Origin: Bacillota bacterium
Lineage (GTDB): Bacteria; Bacillota; Clostridia; Christensenellales; SZUA-584
Assembly: GCA_023412005.1 (NCBI GenBank)
Contig: JAEYOE010000005.1
Location: 1 to 51,242, forward strand
DNA length: 51,242 nt
Reading direction: 5' to 3'
This document shows, in pieces, positions 32,429 to 40,811 of this stretch. The notes beneath the pieces are model-generated. The model was not told the origin of the DNA. It did no database searches and saw only the letters and a list, made by a program, of their open reading frames with translations. How positions within the stretch are numbered: position 1 is the first letter of the stretch; the number at the start of each line of letters is the position of its first letter. The position numbers and the translations under genes are program-made.

Positions 32429-33634
32429 CTATCCGATCAGTAAGGTTTCTATGTAATAGCCGGCAATGCCGAGCAGCAGCGCGGGCACAGTGGTGATAAC
32501 TGTTGCGATAAGCGATGAGCGGCGGTCGATCGCGAGCAGTGGAAACAGTGCATCGCCGTCCTGCGAGATCGCGTTGGCCAGCAGCGCCGCAAACGGCATC
32601 ATGCCTTTGCCGTAGAGCGATACAAATATAATCTGCGGCCCGCAGCCCGGCACCAGCCCGATGGCCGCACCGATGATAACAGACATCAGCCCGGTGGACA
32701 TCATCCACGATGCCACAACGGCTTCACCGCCCACAAAGATAACAAACAGCTCATAGATGAAATAGGCAGCGAACACCCAAACGCAGACGAACGCGGTATC
32801 CTGCGCATTGTGTACGAGTGTTTCCTTCAAAGAAAATAGCTTTTGTTCTTCTTCTTCGTGTTCTTCGTTTTTTAAGAAACGCTTGCCAAGAACCATATAC
32901 AGAATACAGTAAACCATACCCGCGATGCCGATAACCGTGCCGATATGCGGAATACCAAGCGAGGTATTGACATCCACCTGAAACAATAACGAGATGCCGA
33001 GAACCAGCCCGACGGCAATAAGAACCCAGAATATTTTGTATGCGCCGTGGTGAATAAACCGATCGATCAGGCCGCCCGCGCGCACCCCTTTTTGCTGATG
33101 GTGCAGCAGGACATCGATACTGTCACCCTCTTCGTGGCCGATATGACGCAACGGTTCGGCATGCAGTTTTTCATGCTCTTCGGTTGAGAGTGTATTCTTT
33201 TTCAGCAGCGCTTCACGCTTTTTGGCGAAGCCGCCGTCAATTTTCATCGCGTCGACCAGATAGCCGCAAATAATGGCGGCTGCGAAGCTGATGACCGAAA
33301 CATAAACGTAGTCGAGAGGATTTGTGGAAATCAGCACAAAAGCCGAATCGCCCATTGTCGCAATCAGCGTGGCGATGACGGTACCGTACGAAACCGTGCC
33401 TTTCAAGTATAGCGGCATCACAAATATTGAGCCGCCGCACCCGGGCGTGAGGCCGAGAAAAGCACCGATTATCGGTTGGATTCGCTTGGAATCCTCTAAT
33501 TTTTGCACAAAACGTCCTTGCGTTTTGTAATTGATAAAGCCAAATATAAGCAGCACCGCGCCAACAAACACGCCAACCTGTAAAAATGCATTTTCCGCCG
33601 AAGACCATAGCTTTTCAAAAATCTGACCTGCCAT
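32429..33634 (-). CDS. Putative manganese/heavy-metal permease (ArsP_2-like, 10 TM)
   Basis: A 401-residue membrane protein with about ten helices in two inverted or repeated halves, each with the signature GL(T/V)PGCG: GLTPGCGGSIFVMPLYLKGT and GLVPGCGPQIIFVSLYGKGM, followed by GDSAFVLI and GDALFPLL. These belong to the 'putative manganese transporter / 10TM heavy-metal exporter' family. A His/Glu-rich cytoplasmic linker (HEKLHAEPLRHIGHEEGDS, LHHQQ) and a second acidic one (NEEHEEEEQK) could bind metal. Transport direction and metal are not proven. GGGAGG precedes ATG 33634. Monocistronic with its own promoter. Confidence 0.8.
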   Translation of the reverse strand: MAGQIFEKLWSSAENAFLQVGVFVGAVLLIFGFINYKTQGRFVQKLEDSKRIQPIIGAFLGLTPGCGGSIFVMPLYLKGTVSYGTVIATLIATMGDSAFVLISTNPLDYVYVSVISFAAAIICGYLVDAMKIDGGFAKKREALLKKNTLSTEEHEKLHAEPLRHIGHEEGDSIDVLLHHQQKGVRAGGLIDRFIHHGAYKIFWVLIAVGLVLGISLLFQVDVNTSLGIPHIGTVIGIAGMVYCILYMVLGKRFLKNEEHEEEEQKLFSLKETLVHNAQDTAFVCVWVFAAYFIYELFVIFVGGEAVVASWMMSTGLMSVIIGAAIGLVPGCGPQIIFVSLYGKGMMPFAALLANAISQDGDALFPLLAIDRRSSLIATVITTVPALLLGIAGYYIETLLIG

Positions 33635-33671
33635 CGTTGCCCTCCCTGATGATTGTTTGCTGATAAAGCTT

Positions 33672-33701
33672 ATTATATAGAAAAGGGCGTGGTTGCGTCA
33701 A
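33672..33701 (-). promoter_or_regulatory. Promoter of the metal permease gene
   Basis: Minus strand: TTGACG (33696-33701), 18-bp spacer, TATAAT (33672-33677), 38 bp before the start. Confidence 0.7.
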
Positions 33702-33743
33702 ATGCGTATTGCTGATCACTCTTTTTTGGGCTTTTCGTGATCG

Positions 33744-33772
33744 TTGCAAAAACAAGAAAAGCATGCTACAAT
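33744..33772 (+). promoter_or_regulatory. Promoter of the glp-like operon
   Basis: TTGCAA (33744-33749), 17-bp spacer, TACAAT (33767-33772). Predicted start near 33779, leaving a leader of about 104 nt. Confidence 0.65.
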
Positions 33773-33800
33773 AAATTCACTGAACAGGCAGGAGATATGA

Positions 33801-33832
33801 GCCGTACCAGATTGTTTTTGGTGCGGCTTTTT
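33801..33832 (+). terminator. Terminator inside the glp-like leader (candidate attenuator)
   Basis: GCCGTACCA (33801-33809) pairs with TGGTGCGGC (33819-33827; one T-G pair), followed directly by TTTTTC. It sits between the promoter and the first gene. Transcription must read through to express the operon. B. subtilis glpD has a comparable leader terminator overcome by the antiterminator GlpP with glycerol-3-phosphate. A 35-codon ORF (33797-33904) spans the hairpin and overlaps the first gene start. Confidence 0.6.
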
Positions 33833-33882
33833 CTATTGGAAAAAGCGCTATACCGCGCTGGGCTCGGAAAGGGGATGAAGCA

Positions 33883-35322
33883 ATGGTTTACGACGCAGCG
33901 GTGATAGGCACAGGGGTTTCGGGTGCGATGATCGCACGCGAGCTGTCGCAGCTGGATATACGGCTCTGTGCAATTGAGGCGGCCAGCGATGCGGCGGCCG
34001 GCGCAACGCGCGCCAACAGCGGCATTGTGCACGCGGGGTACGACGCGCTGCCCGGCAGCCTCAAAGCCCGCATGAACGTACGCGGGAATCAGCTGATGCA
34101 AACGGTCGTGAAAGAGCTGCATGTGCCATACAATAAGTGCGGTTCGCTCGTGGTCGCGTTTGACGATGAAGAGGAAAAAAGCGTTGACGCGTTGCTCAAA
34201 AGAGGCGAACAAAACGGCGTCACCGTGGAAAAGCTGTCGGGCAGCGAGGTGAGGCAACGGGAGCCTCATTTGGACGAAAGGATCCGCTGTGCGCTGTGGG
34301 CCCCCGAGGCGGGCATCGTGAGCCCGTTTGAGCTGGCGCTGGCGGCAATGGAAAACGCTGCGGGCAACGGCGCGGAGGTGTTCTTTAACAGCCGCGTAAC
34401 GGCAATCAGCAACGAAAACGGCGTATTCACCATTGAGGCGGGCGCGCGCACCGTGCAGGCGCGGTTTGTGGTGAATGCGGCGGGCGTGTATGCTGATGAG
34501 GTATCGCGTATGGCGGGCGGCGAAGCGTTTGCCATTACCGCGCGGCGCGGCGAATACGTGCTTTTTGATAAGAGCAGCCCCGTGCGCACCAACGCCGTGA
34601 TATTTGGCGCGCCGTCTGAAAAGGGCAAGGGCGTGCTGTTTTCGCCGACAGCCCATGGCAACATGATCGCGGGGCCGACAGCGGAGTTTACCGGAAAGGA
34701 CGACACGGCGACGACGCGGGAAGGCCTCGAAGCTGTACTTGCCGGCGTGCGTCGTTACGCGCCGGGCGTGGAAAAGCGCAGCGCGATCACCGTGTTTGCG
34801 GGGCTGCGCGCCGCCTCTGACAGACACGATTTTATCATTGAAGCTTCAAAGAGCGTACCGGGGTTCATCAACGTGGCGGGCATCGAATCGCCCGGGCTCA
34901 CGGCTTCGCCCGCGATTGCGGAGTATGTCACGCAGCTTTTGATCGGTTTAGGACTTAGTGACACAAAGAAAAGAGGCGCAGTGCGTGTCCGTGAACCGAT
35001 TGAAGTGTTTGCGCACGCGACGCTCGAACGGCAGTGCGAACTCATCGTCAAAGACGCGCGCTATGCGAACGTGGTGTGTCGGTGTGAGCAGGTGACCGAG
35101 GCCGAGATTGTGCAGAGCATCCATCGGCCTTGCGGTGCGCGCACGGTGGATGGCGTGAAGCTGCGCACGGCGGCGGGGTTTGGGCGGTGTCACGGCGGCT
35201 TTTGCATGCCGCGTGTGATGGATATACTCGCGCGAGAGCTTGGGCTGGATTTATGCGAGATCACCAAGAACGGTGAAGGCTCGCAGATACTCACGGGCAG
35301 AACGAAGGAGGCGATGGAATGA
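33883..35322 (+). CDS. GlpA-like FAD-dependent dehydrogenase with [2Fe-2S] domain
   Basis: A 479-residue flavoprotein of the glycerol-3-phosphate dehydrogenase/DAO family. FAD-binding AAVIGTGVSGAMIARELSQL at the N-terminus, ATRANSGIVHAGYDA at the typical substrate-side loop, FVVNAAGVYADEV and GIESPGLTASPAIAEYV. The C-terminal 90 residues form a BFD-like [2Fe-2S] domain with CRCEQVTEAEIV and GRCHGGFC. It overlaps the next gene by 4 bp. With the two following proteins it forms the three-part anaerobic dehydrogenase common in Clostridia; glycerol-3-phosphate is the likely but unproven substrate. AAAGGGG lies 8 nt before the ATG. Confidence 0.85.
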   Translation: MVYDAAVIGTGVSGAMIARELSQLDIRLCAIEAASDAAAGATRANSGIVHAGYDALPGSLKARMNVRGNQLMQTVVKELHVPYNKCGSLVVAFDDEEEKSVDALLKRGEQNGVTVEKLSGSEVRQREPHLDERIRCALWAPEAGIVSPFELALAAMENAAGNGAEVFFNSRVTAISNENGVFTIEAGARTVQARFVVNAAGVYADEVSRMAGGEAFAITARRGEYVLFDKSSPVRTNAVIFGAPSEKGKGVLFSPTAHGNMIAGPTAEFTGKDDTATTREGLEAVLAGVRRYAPGVEKRSAITVFAGLRAASDRHDFIIEASKSVPGFINVAGIESPGLTASPAIAEYVTQLLIGLGLSDTKKRGAVRVREPIEVFAHATLERQCELIVKDARYANVVCRCEQVTEAEIVQSIHRPCGARTVDGVKLRTAAGFGRCHGGFCMPRVMDILARELGLDLCEITKNGEGSQILTGRTKEAME

Positions 35323-36554
35323 AAGCGGATGTCGCCGTCATCGGCGCGGGCCCGGCGGGCCTGGCTGCCGCCATTGCAGCCAAGGAGAACGGCGCTAAGA
35401 ACGTGATCATCATTGAGCGCGAGGCGCATTTGGGGGGCATACTGAACCAGTGCATTCATAACGGCTTTGGGCTGCACGTGTTCGGCGAAGAACTGACCGG
35501 CCCCGAATACGCCGCGCGGTTTGCGGATAAGGTGCAGGCGTTTGGCATCACGTGCTTCACACAGACGATGGTATTAAATATATCGCCAATGCGCGTGCTC
35601 ACGGTGGTGGGGCCGCAAACGGGGCTGTGTACCATAGCGGCGGGCGCGGTGGTGCTGGCCATGGGCTGCAGAGAACGCAGCGCGGGTGCGCTGATGCTGG
35701 CGGGAGACCGCCCGGCGGGTGTGCTCACCGCGGGAACGGCCCAACGATTTGTCAACATCGAAGGGGTGATGCCGGGAAAAGAAGTCGTGATTTTAGGCTC
35801 CGGCGACATCGGGCTGATTATGGCGCGGCGCATGACGCTGGAGGGCGCCCATGTGAAGATGGTGCTGGAGCTGATGCCGTACTCGGGCGGGCTCAAGCGC
35901 AACATCGTTCAGTGCCTTGATGATTTTTGCATACCGCTGAAGCTCTCGCACACGGTGACGGCTGTTCACGGCAAGCAGCGCGTGGAGGGCGTGACCGTAT
36001 CGGCGGTGGACGCGAAAGGCGTGCCGATCAAAGGCACCGAGGAGTATGTGGCCTGTGATACGCTGCTGCTTTCGGTGGGGCTGATTCCCGAAAACGAGCT
36101 GTCGCGCGGTATGAACGTGGCGATGGACCCGGTAACGGGCGGGCCGGTGGTGAACAGCCGCATGCAGACCTCGGTTTCCGGCGTGTTCGCGTGCGGAAAC
36201 GCGGTGCAGGTGCACGATCTGGTGGACTTTGTGACTGAGGAGGCGCAGCGTGCGGGCAAAGCGGCGGCAGACTATTTGAAAATAGCAAATGAGCCGACCG
36301 AGCATGTTAACGCGCTGGCGGGCAGCGGCGTTAAGTATGTGGTGCCGCAGCAGTTGCTCAAGGACGGTGACAATAAAACGCTGTTTTTCCGCGTGGCAGA
36401 CGTACATAAAAATTGCGTGACGGTGGCAAGGTGCGGCGGACGGGTCATAGCGCGTAAAAAGAGAACGGTGTGCGCGCCGGGGGAGATGGAAAGCCTGCGC
36501 GTGGCGGATAACGAGATCACCGGGGACGTGACGGTGAGCGTGGAGGATCAATGA
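35319..36554 (+). CDS. GlpB-like NAD(P)/FAD oxidoreductase
   Basis: A 411-residue two-dinucleotide-binding flavoprotein. AVIGAGPAGLAAAIAAKENG at the N-terminus binds FAD, GKEVVILGSGDIGLIMARRM (about 148-167) binds NAD(P)H, and GVFACGNAVQVHDLVDFVTE is the late FAD motif. NQCIHNGFGLHVFGEE and ALAMGCRERSAGAL-type segments are typical of the oxidoreductase partner of GlpA-like proteins. It probably passes electrons between the GlpA-like flavin and a carrier. It overlaps the first gene by 4 bp and precedes the DUF1667 gene by 1 bp. Confidence 0.85.
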   Translation: MKADVAVIGAGPAGLAAAIAAKENGAKNVIIIEREAHLGGILNQCIHNGFGLHVFGEELTGPEYAARFADKVQAFGITCFTQTMVLNISPMRVLTVVGPQTGLCTIAAGAVVLAMGCRERSAGALMLAGDRPAGVLTAGTAQRFVNIEGVMPGKEVVILGSGDIGLIMARRMTLEGAHVKMVLELMPYSGGLKRNIVQCLDDFCIPLKLSHTVTAVHGKQRVEGVTVSAVDAKGVPIKGTEEYVACDTLLLSVGLIPENELSRGMNVAMDPVTGGPVVNSRMQTSVSGVFACGNAVQVHDLVDFVTEEAQRAGKAAADYLKIANEPTEHVNALAGSGVKYVVPQQLLKDGDNKTLFFRVADVHKNCVTVARCGGRVIARKKRTVCAPGEMESLRVADNEITGDVTVSVEDQ

Positions 36555-36555
36555 C

Positions 36556-36915
36556 ATGGAGACAAAGGAATTGATTTGCACCGTATGCCCGCAGGGCTGC
36601 AGGATAAAAGCACAGGTGGATGACGGCGTTGTCACCGATATTTCGGGGAACTGGTGCAAGCGCGGCGAAGATTACGCGCGCGCAGAGCTGAGTGATCCGC
36701 GCCGTACGCTGACCACCACGATGCGCGTGAAAGGCGGCGGGCTGGTGAGTGTGAAGTCGAAACAAACGCTGCCCAAGGATAAGCTGATGGATTGTATGGC
36801 AGTGGTGAACGCGGTGCGGGCCGCCGCGCCCGTGGAGATCGGCGATGTGCTGATTAAGGATATATTGGGGCTTGGTGTGGATATCGTTGCCACGTCGCGC
36901 TCGAGTATAGGCTGA
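36556..36915 (+). CDS. DUF1667 iron-sulfur-type protein
   Basis: A 119-residue DUF1667 protein. Cysteines CTVCPQGC and NWCKRGEDYARAEL near the N-terminus could bind an Fe-S cluster, as in molybdopterin-enzyme N-termini; PRRTLTTTMRVKGG follows. DUF1667 proteins are the constant third partner of the two oxidoreductases, presumably the electron-transfer subunit. The ATG is at 36556, 1 bp after the previous stop. No clear terminator follows. Confidence 0.88.
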   Translation: METKELICTVCPQGCRIKAQVDDGVVTDISGNWCKRGEDYARAELSDPRRTLTTTMRVKGGGLVSVKSKQTLPKDKLMDCMAVVNAVRAAAPVEIGDVLIKDILGLGVDIVATSRSSIG

Positions 36916-37138
36916 TTAACGCGCAATGTTGTCTTGACGGCCGACTCCTTGCAGAACGCGTCATCCATCCGCTAATCCAACCTTGCTCATTGAATCAACG
37001 GTGTAATGATTTATCTGCGGACATCGCATTAGCAATCACCTCGTCGGTATACTTTCAATGATGAAACGAGCGATAGCTTTTTATACAGTCATGCTAGATT
37101 TGAGATTAATGATCGAATGAAACGAAGCCGAAGCACGG

Positions 37139-37168
37139 TTGCCACGATATGCCATAAAGGCGTATAAT
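37139..37168 (+). promoter_or_regulatory. Promoter placing the start site at the radical SAM start codon
   Basis: TTGCCA (37139-37144), 18-bp spacer, TATAAT (37163-37168). The +1 would fall at about 37175, the ATG of the next gene, which has no ribosome site. Confidence 0.55.
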
Positions 37169-37174
37169 GAGAGC

Positions 37175-38047
37175 ATGGACAGAGTTATCGAGACAACGTG
37201 TCGCAGCGCGATATACCGCCACAACTCAAAATGGCTGCCGTTCAAGCACGATATCAACGTGTACCGCGGCTGCGCGCATCGCTGCATCTATTGCTACGCG
37301 CTGTATTCTCATGCTTATATCAACGGCGGTGATTTTTTCGGCGATGTGTATGCGAAAACGAACATTGCCGATATGCTGCGGCGTGAGCTGCCGCGTTTTT
37401 CGCGCGAGGCGGTGAACCTTGGCGGCATTACCGACAGCTATCAGCCAGCCGAACGCACCTGCAAGCTGATGCCCGAGGTGCTCGCATTGCTGGCTAAATA
37501 CGCAGTACCCATTGTGCTGTGCACAAAATCGGCACTGGTGCTGCGAGACCTTGAGCTGATCAGCCAAGTGAATGCCGCATCCGGTGCGGCGCTGGCCCTC
37601 ACGGTGACCACACTGAATAAAGGCGTGGCTGATATCATCGAGCCGGGGTCGTCACGGCCGCAGGAACGCATGGCGGCGATTCCGGAAATCAAAAAAACGG
37701 GCGCGACGTGCGGCGTGCACCTGATGCCGATTATTCCGTATTTAACAAGCGGGGAAGAGAGCCTGGAGGCCGTGTTTGCGGCGGCCAAGGAGGCGGGTGC
37801 GGATTATGTGCTGACGGGTTCGCTGAACCTGAAAACCGCGACAAAGAAACAGTTTTTTGAGAGCGTGAAGAAGGGGTTTTCGTCGGAATATAACGCACTG
37901 CAAGATTTATACAGCGACAGAAATGCTTACATGGCCTACAAGGAAAAGCTCGGCGAAACGATAACGAAGCTGCGACGCAAGTACGATATGCCAAGCTATG
38001 TGATGCCCAAGGTGAAGGAGCAGCCCACGCAGCTCACATTTTTATAA
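37175..38047 (+). CDS. SPL-family radical SAM protein
   Basis: A 290-residue radical SAM protein. The cluster motif C-x3-C-x2-C is RGCAHRCIYCYALYS (residues about 32-46), the pattern of spore photoproduct lyase-like and Rv2578c-like proteins. VNLGGITDSYQPAERTCKL and VPIVLCTKSALVLRDLELI are also typical. The reaction is unknown; the true SplB has a different C-terminus with a conserved Cys. The start is taken at ATG 37175 rather than an in-frame codon at 37139, which would lie inside the promoter. Monocistronic. Confidence 0.85.
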   Translation: MDRVIETTCRSAIYRHNSKWLPFKHDINVYRGCAHRCIYCYALYSHAYINGGDFFGDVYAKTNIADMLRRELPRFSREAVNLGGITDSYQPAERTCKLMPEVLALLAKYAVPIVLCTKSALVLRDLELISQVNAASGAALALTVTTLNKGVADIIEPGSSRPQERMAAIPEIKKTGATCGVHLMPIIPYLTSGEESLEAVFAAAKEAGADYVLTGSLNLKTATKKQFFESVKKGFSSEYNALQDLYSDRNAYMAYKEKLGETITKLRRKYDMPSYVMPKVKEQPTQLTFL

Positions 38048-38067
38048 TCTCATTAAATAAAACAATA

Positions 38068-38232
38068 TTAAGCGGCCCGCTTGGAGTTCTGCGCTCTCAC
38101 AATGCGCAGCGGCTGCACCTTGGCTTTTTTCTCGTCTTTGCGCTCCAGTATAAAAAGAGCGGCGGTAAACACAGCAAATAATACGATGGCGCCGACGATG
38201 AGCCAGCCGGATGCCGCGATTCTGTCTAACAT
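38068..38232 (-). CDS. Small single-pass membrane protein, 54 residues
   Basis: ATG 38232 has GGAGGTG about 7 nt upstream. The product begins MLDRIAASGWLIVGAIVLFA, continues hydrophobic to residue 29 and then turns strongly basic (ERKDEKKAKVQP...NSKRAA): one membrane helix with a cytoplasmic positive tail. The family is not recognised. It is convergent with the radical SAM gene, 20 bp apart. The strong ribosome site and clean topology support a real gene. Confidence 0.6.
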   Translation of the reverse strand: MLDRIAASGWLIVGAIVLFAVFTAALFILERKDEKKAKVQPLRIVRAQNSKRAA

Positions 38233-38358
38233 AAGAACACACCTCCATGAAAGAATGTATGTTCATATTAAAACATGGGATGTCCGAAAAAAGGGACTTG
38301 TTTTCGAGATGCCAAGCCTTAAAATGAAATAGTTACTGTAATCATTAAATTCAAAGAC

Positions 38359-38394
38359 AAAAGCGCGATTCCGGAACTTCGGGAACGCGCTTTT
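38359..38394. terminator. Terminator after the DUF6034-type lipoprotein gene
   Basis: AAAAGCGCG/CGCGCTTTT (38359-38367, 38386-38394) with further pairing TTCC/GGAA inside; T-rich on both sides, so it may act in both directions. Confidence 0.75.
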
Positions 38395-38416
38395 TATGGA
38401 AATCCTACTAGTAATA

Positions 38417-39856
38417 TTAAGAGGGTGGAGTTTGAAGCTCTATTCGGCTTCCGTCTACTGCGTTAATGGCAATGATGACAGGGTCAACCATATAACCCTC
38501 TGAAATAGCGCTTTTCGCCGATTCAGTGGTATACCAGAAAAACCAAGTGGGCGTCATCAGAAACTTTCCGGGGTTGTCTTTTTCCTGCACGTATGAATAT
38601 GACAGCTCAACTCGCTCGACGATACCTTTGCGGGTGGGATTTAGTTCGCCGTTTTTCGGTGGATGATCTGCAGCCCAACTGAGCCCGCTTCTCATCGTTT
38701 GAACGAAAATAGATTGAATCTGTTCAAATGGAAGCAAGCTGATGTTTTCCGTCACCGTTTCCGTAATCTCTAGTGGATTGTTCCACCAAAGCGAATAAAT
38801 GCCGTTATCATTAACGAATAGTTGCAAGCTTTCCAACGGTAGCGGTGCGGAATAAGCTGCTTCGCTAAAGTTCAATCTCTCACCTCCGGTGTTGTGATAG
38901 TCGAATAAAATGGAGTTTTCTCCGCCACGCATGCAATCGACCTGCCAGCCTTCGGTTTCCGTTTTGTCATCAGTCAGTACATTGTAGTACTCTTTCAACA
39001 TGCCGGAACGTTCAATGTTCGTAATTACCCATGTATCATTATTGATTGCTGAAAAGAAATCACTAACGATGGTGCGGGCATCTTCCTCTGAAATGCTGAC
39101 TTCCTGATAGGGAGTTGGCGCGGGTCTTCCGGGTGAAGATTTATCGTTAATAAACATCGATTCAGGGTATGATCTTGCGCCGGGCTGCGAAACGGTCAAA
39201 GCGGACTCCTCAATGTTCACTTCCCACTGCTTTGAGCCTTTTGTACGGTAGACATAGTTTGAAGGCACATCAACTTGAAAGCCACCAGTCTTAGGAGCAA
39301 AATCATCTTTACTGGGAGCGGTTTTCATTTGATCGGTTAAAGTTTGAATTTCCGCATCCACTTGCTCCTGCTCTTGTGGTGTGTATGGCACGTATTTCCT
39401 AAGCTCATCGTCATAACGACCCCACTGTAAATAGATAATTCTTTCCTCACACTTCTCACGAGTCATACCACCACTGCGGACGCCATCAGCATCTGGTATC
39501 AAGGCATTCAGAATGCTTTGGAGTGCTTCTGAATGTGTAGAAAAACTAATATTTTGCACGCGAAATACGGGAAATATGCTCTTCTCTGGTACTTTCACAT
39601 CTGCATTAATGGTAACCGTGAAATTTGGCAAATCCAGAACTTCTGTCCAATTAGTCGGGTGCACATAGGGTTCAAGTGTTTCGGTTGCTTGAGTATCAGA
39701 GGAATTCTTCTCGCTTTCCTGTGCCTCTTTCAGTTCCTGCTCAAATTTCCCGTCGCCTTTATTGATTACAGGCGCACGTTCAGGCGTGGGTTGGCAAGCG
39801 GCGCAAAGCAACAAGCAAGACAAAAGAAGAGAAACCCAACATGCAATACGTTTCAT
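38417..39856 (-). CDS. Lipoprotein, DUF6034-like
   Basis: A 479-residue exported lipoprotein. Signal with lipobox CAA-C (Cys near residue 21), a low-complexity Glu/Ser/Thr spacer, then a long beta-rich domain with the pieces DADGVRSGGMTREKCEERI, SEEDARTIVSDFFSAIN and TPTWFFWYTTESAKSA, followed by a final INAVDGSRIELQ. It resembles the DUF6034 lipoproteins of Clostridia, of unknown function. ATG 39856 has GGAG 6 nt upstream; a TTG 12 nt earlier is less likely. It follows the small secreted protein gene by 23 bp and is probably co-transcribed. The pair sits in an AT-rich patch. Confidence 0.7.
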   Translation of the reverse strand: MKRIACWVSLLLSCLLLCAACQPTPERAPVINKGDGKFEQELKEAQESEKNSSDTQATETLEPYVHPTNWTEVLDLPNFTVTINADVKVPEKSIFPVFRVQNISFSTHSEALQSILNALIPDADGVRSGGMTREKCEERIIYLQWGRYDDELRKYVPYTPQEQEQVDAEIQTLTDQMKTAPSKDDFAPKTGGFQVDVPSNYVYRTKGSKQWEVNIEESALTVSQPGARSYPESMFINDKSSPGRPAPTPYQEVSISEEDARTIVSDFFSAINNDTWVITNIERSGMLKEYYNVLTDDKTETEGWQVDCMRGGENSILFDYHNTGGERLNFSEAAYSAPLPLESLQLFVNDNGIYSLWWNNPLEITETVTENISLLPFEQIQSIFVQTMRSGLSWAADHPPKNGELNPTRKGIVERVELSYSYVQEKDNPGKFLMTPTWFFWYTTESAKSAISEGYMVDPVIIAINAVDGSRIELQTPPS

Positions 39857-39879
39857 AGTGTGCTCCAATCTATTGTCAA

Positions 39880-40377
39880 CTATGACCAGAACTTACCGCT
39901 TGTAGCAATGTTCTGTATCACTGGGTACCCGGGAATGTTATAGTTTTGTGTGCCGTCAGTATAACCCGGGTTCTCAATTTTAAGATAGACTCTCGATGTG
40001 GTAGAAGACGGTGCCATGGTTAGAATGCTATAGCATGGACTGCTTCCCCAACCGGTGTAAACTTTTCCCCATGAACCCTTTAAGTATTCCCCATTTTGAT
40101 CTTTCGGTTTTACATATTGAAATTGATCAAATTCTGAGTAACCATCCCAATCAACATAATTATTTGAAACATAGACGTTACTCCCGAATCCGCCGGAAGG
40201 TCTTGGTAGATAATTGCTAGTTGTAAATCCGCGGTTACATGTACCGGCGCTATATGACTTGGCTGAACTCGGTATACTTGGATTCCAAAGTCCAATGTCG
40301 TCTGCGAGTGCTATTCCGCACACAGAAAAAACCAAAAGAAAACAGATGAAAATTGATAAAACTCTACTAGATTTCAT
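39880..40377 (-). CDS. Small secreted protein of unknown function
   Basis: A 165-residue protein with a standard signal peptide (MKSSRVLSIFICFLLVFSVC, cleavage after ALA near residue 25). The mature part is rich in Tyr, Ser, Gly and Asn, has two cysteines (GTCNRG, SSPCYS) that may form a disulfide, and looks all-beta. I do not recognise it. AAAGGTGG lies 6-8 nt before the ATG. It leads a two-gene unit with the downstream lipoprotein, suggesting a joint envelope role. Confidence 0.7.
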   Translation of the reverse strand: MKSSRVLSIFICFLLVFSVCGIALADDIGLWNPSIPSSAKSYSAGTCNRGFTTSNYLPRPSGGFGSNVYVSNNYVDWDGYSEFDQFQYVKPKDQNGEYLKGSWGKVYTGWGSSPCYSILTMAPSSTTSRVYLKIENPGYTDGTQNYNIPGYPVIQNIATSGKFWS

Positions 40378-40811
40378 AATTTAACCACCTTTCTAATTTA
40401 ATAGATATATAACTTAAACTATGAATAGAATGCATAAAATAACAGAAATAGTCAAGAAATAATAAAGAAAATAAATAAAAAATTATGTTATTTATGTATA
40501 AAGATCCAATTTTAAAACAAACCATCTCAATACAGAGCTTATTTAGTGTTGTAGTAAGAGGATATATTTAGAGTAGGGTTATTTATGATAATGGTGGATG
40601 TTCTGTGTAAATTGTGTGGCAACAAATTCAGTCACTTGAGAAGTAGACACGCACTATTATTCTTATGTAATTTTACAAACCATAAGTTACTATAAGTTTA
40701 TGTAGATAACAAATAAAACATGGAATAAAGACCATCTCTCTGATGCGCGCATAGAGCGTGGGTTCTTCCGCATACATATGAATGATAATCATATGTGGGA
40801 GGACCTTAAAA
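40378..40811. other. AT-rich intergenic stretch
   Basis: About 430 bp, clearly more AT-rich than the rest of the window. It should hold the promoter of the secreted-protein pair. One short plus-strand frame (40585-40695) is listed separately. No RNA gene or strong hairpin was found. Confidence 0.5.
40585..40695 (+). CDS. Tiny Cys/His ORF, doubtful
   Basis: A 36-codon frame beginning MIMVDVLCKLCGNKFSHLRS. CxxCG followed by spaced His residues resembles a small zinc finger. A weak purine-rich site (AGTAGGG) precedes the ATG. It may be a remnant or chance frame in AT-rich DNA. Confidence 0.2.
   Translation: MIMVDVLCKLCGNKFSHLRSRHALLFLCNFTNHKLL

Noticed and set aside
33766..34827. Long minus-strand open frame (353 codons) opposite the GlpA-like gene
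   Set aside because: Arg/His/Ala-rich composition, covers the plus-strand promoter and leader hairpin, and lies opposite a clear flavoprotein.
35793..36659. Minus-strand frame of 288 codons opposite the GlpB-like gene
   Set aside because: Shadow composition (His/Arg-rich) opposite a gene with clear FAD and NAD motifs.
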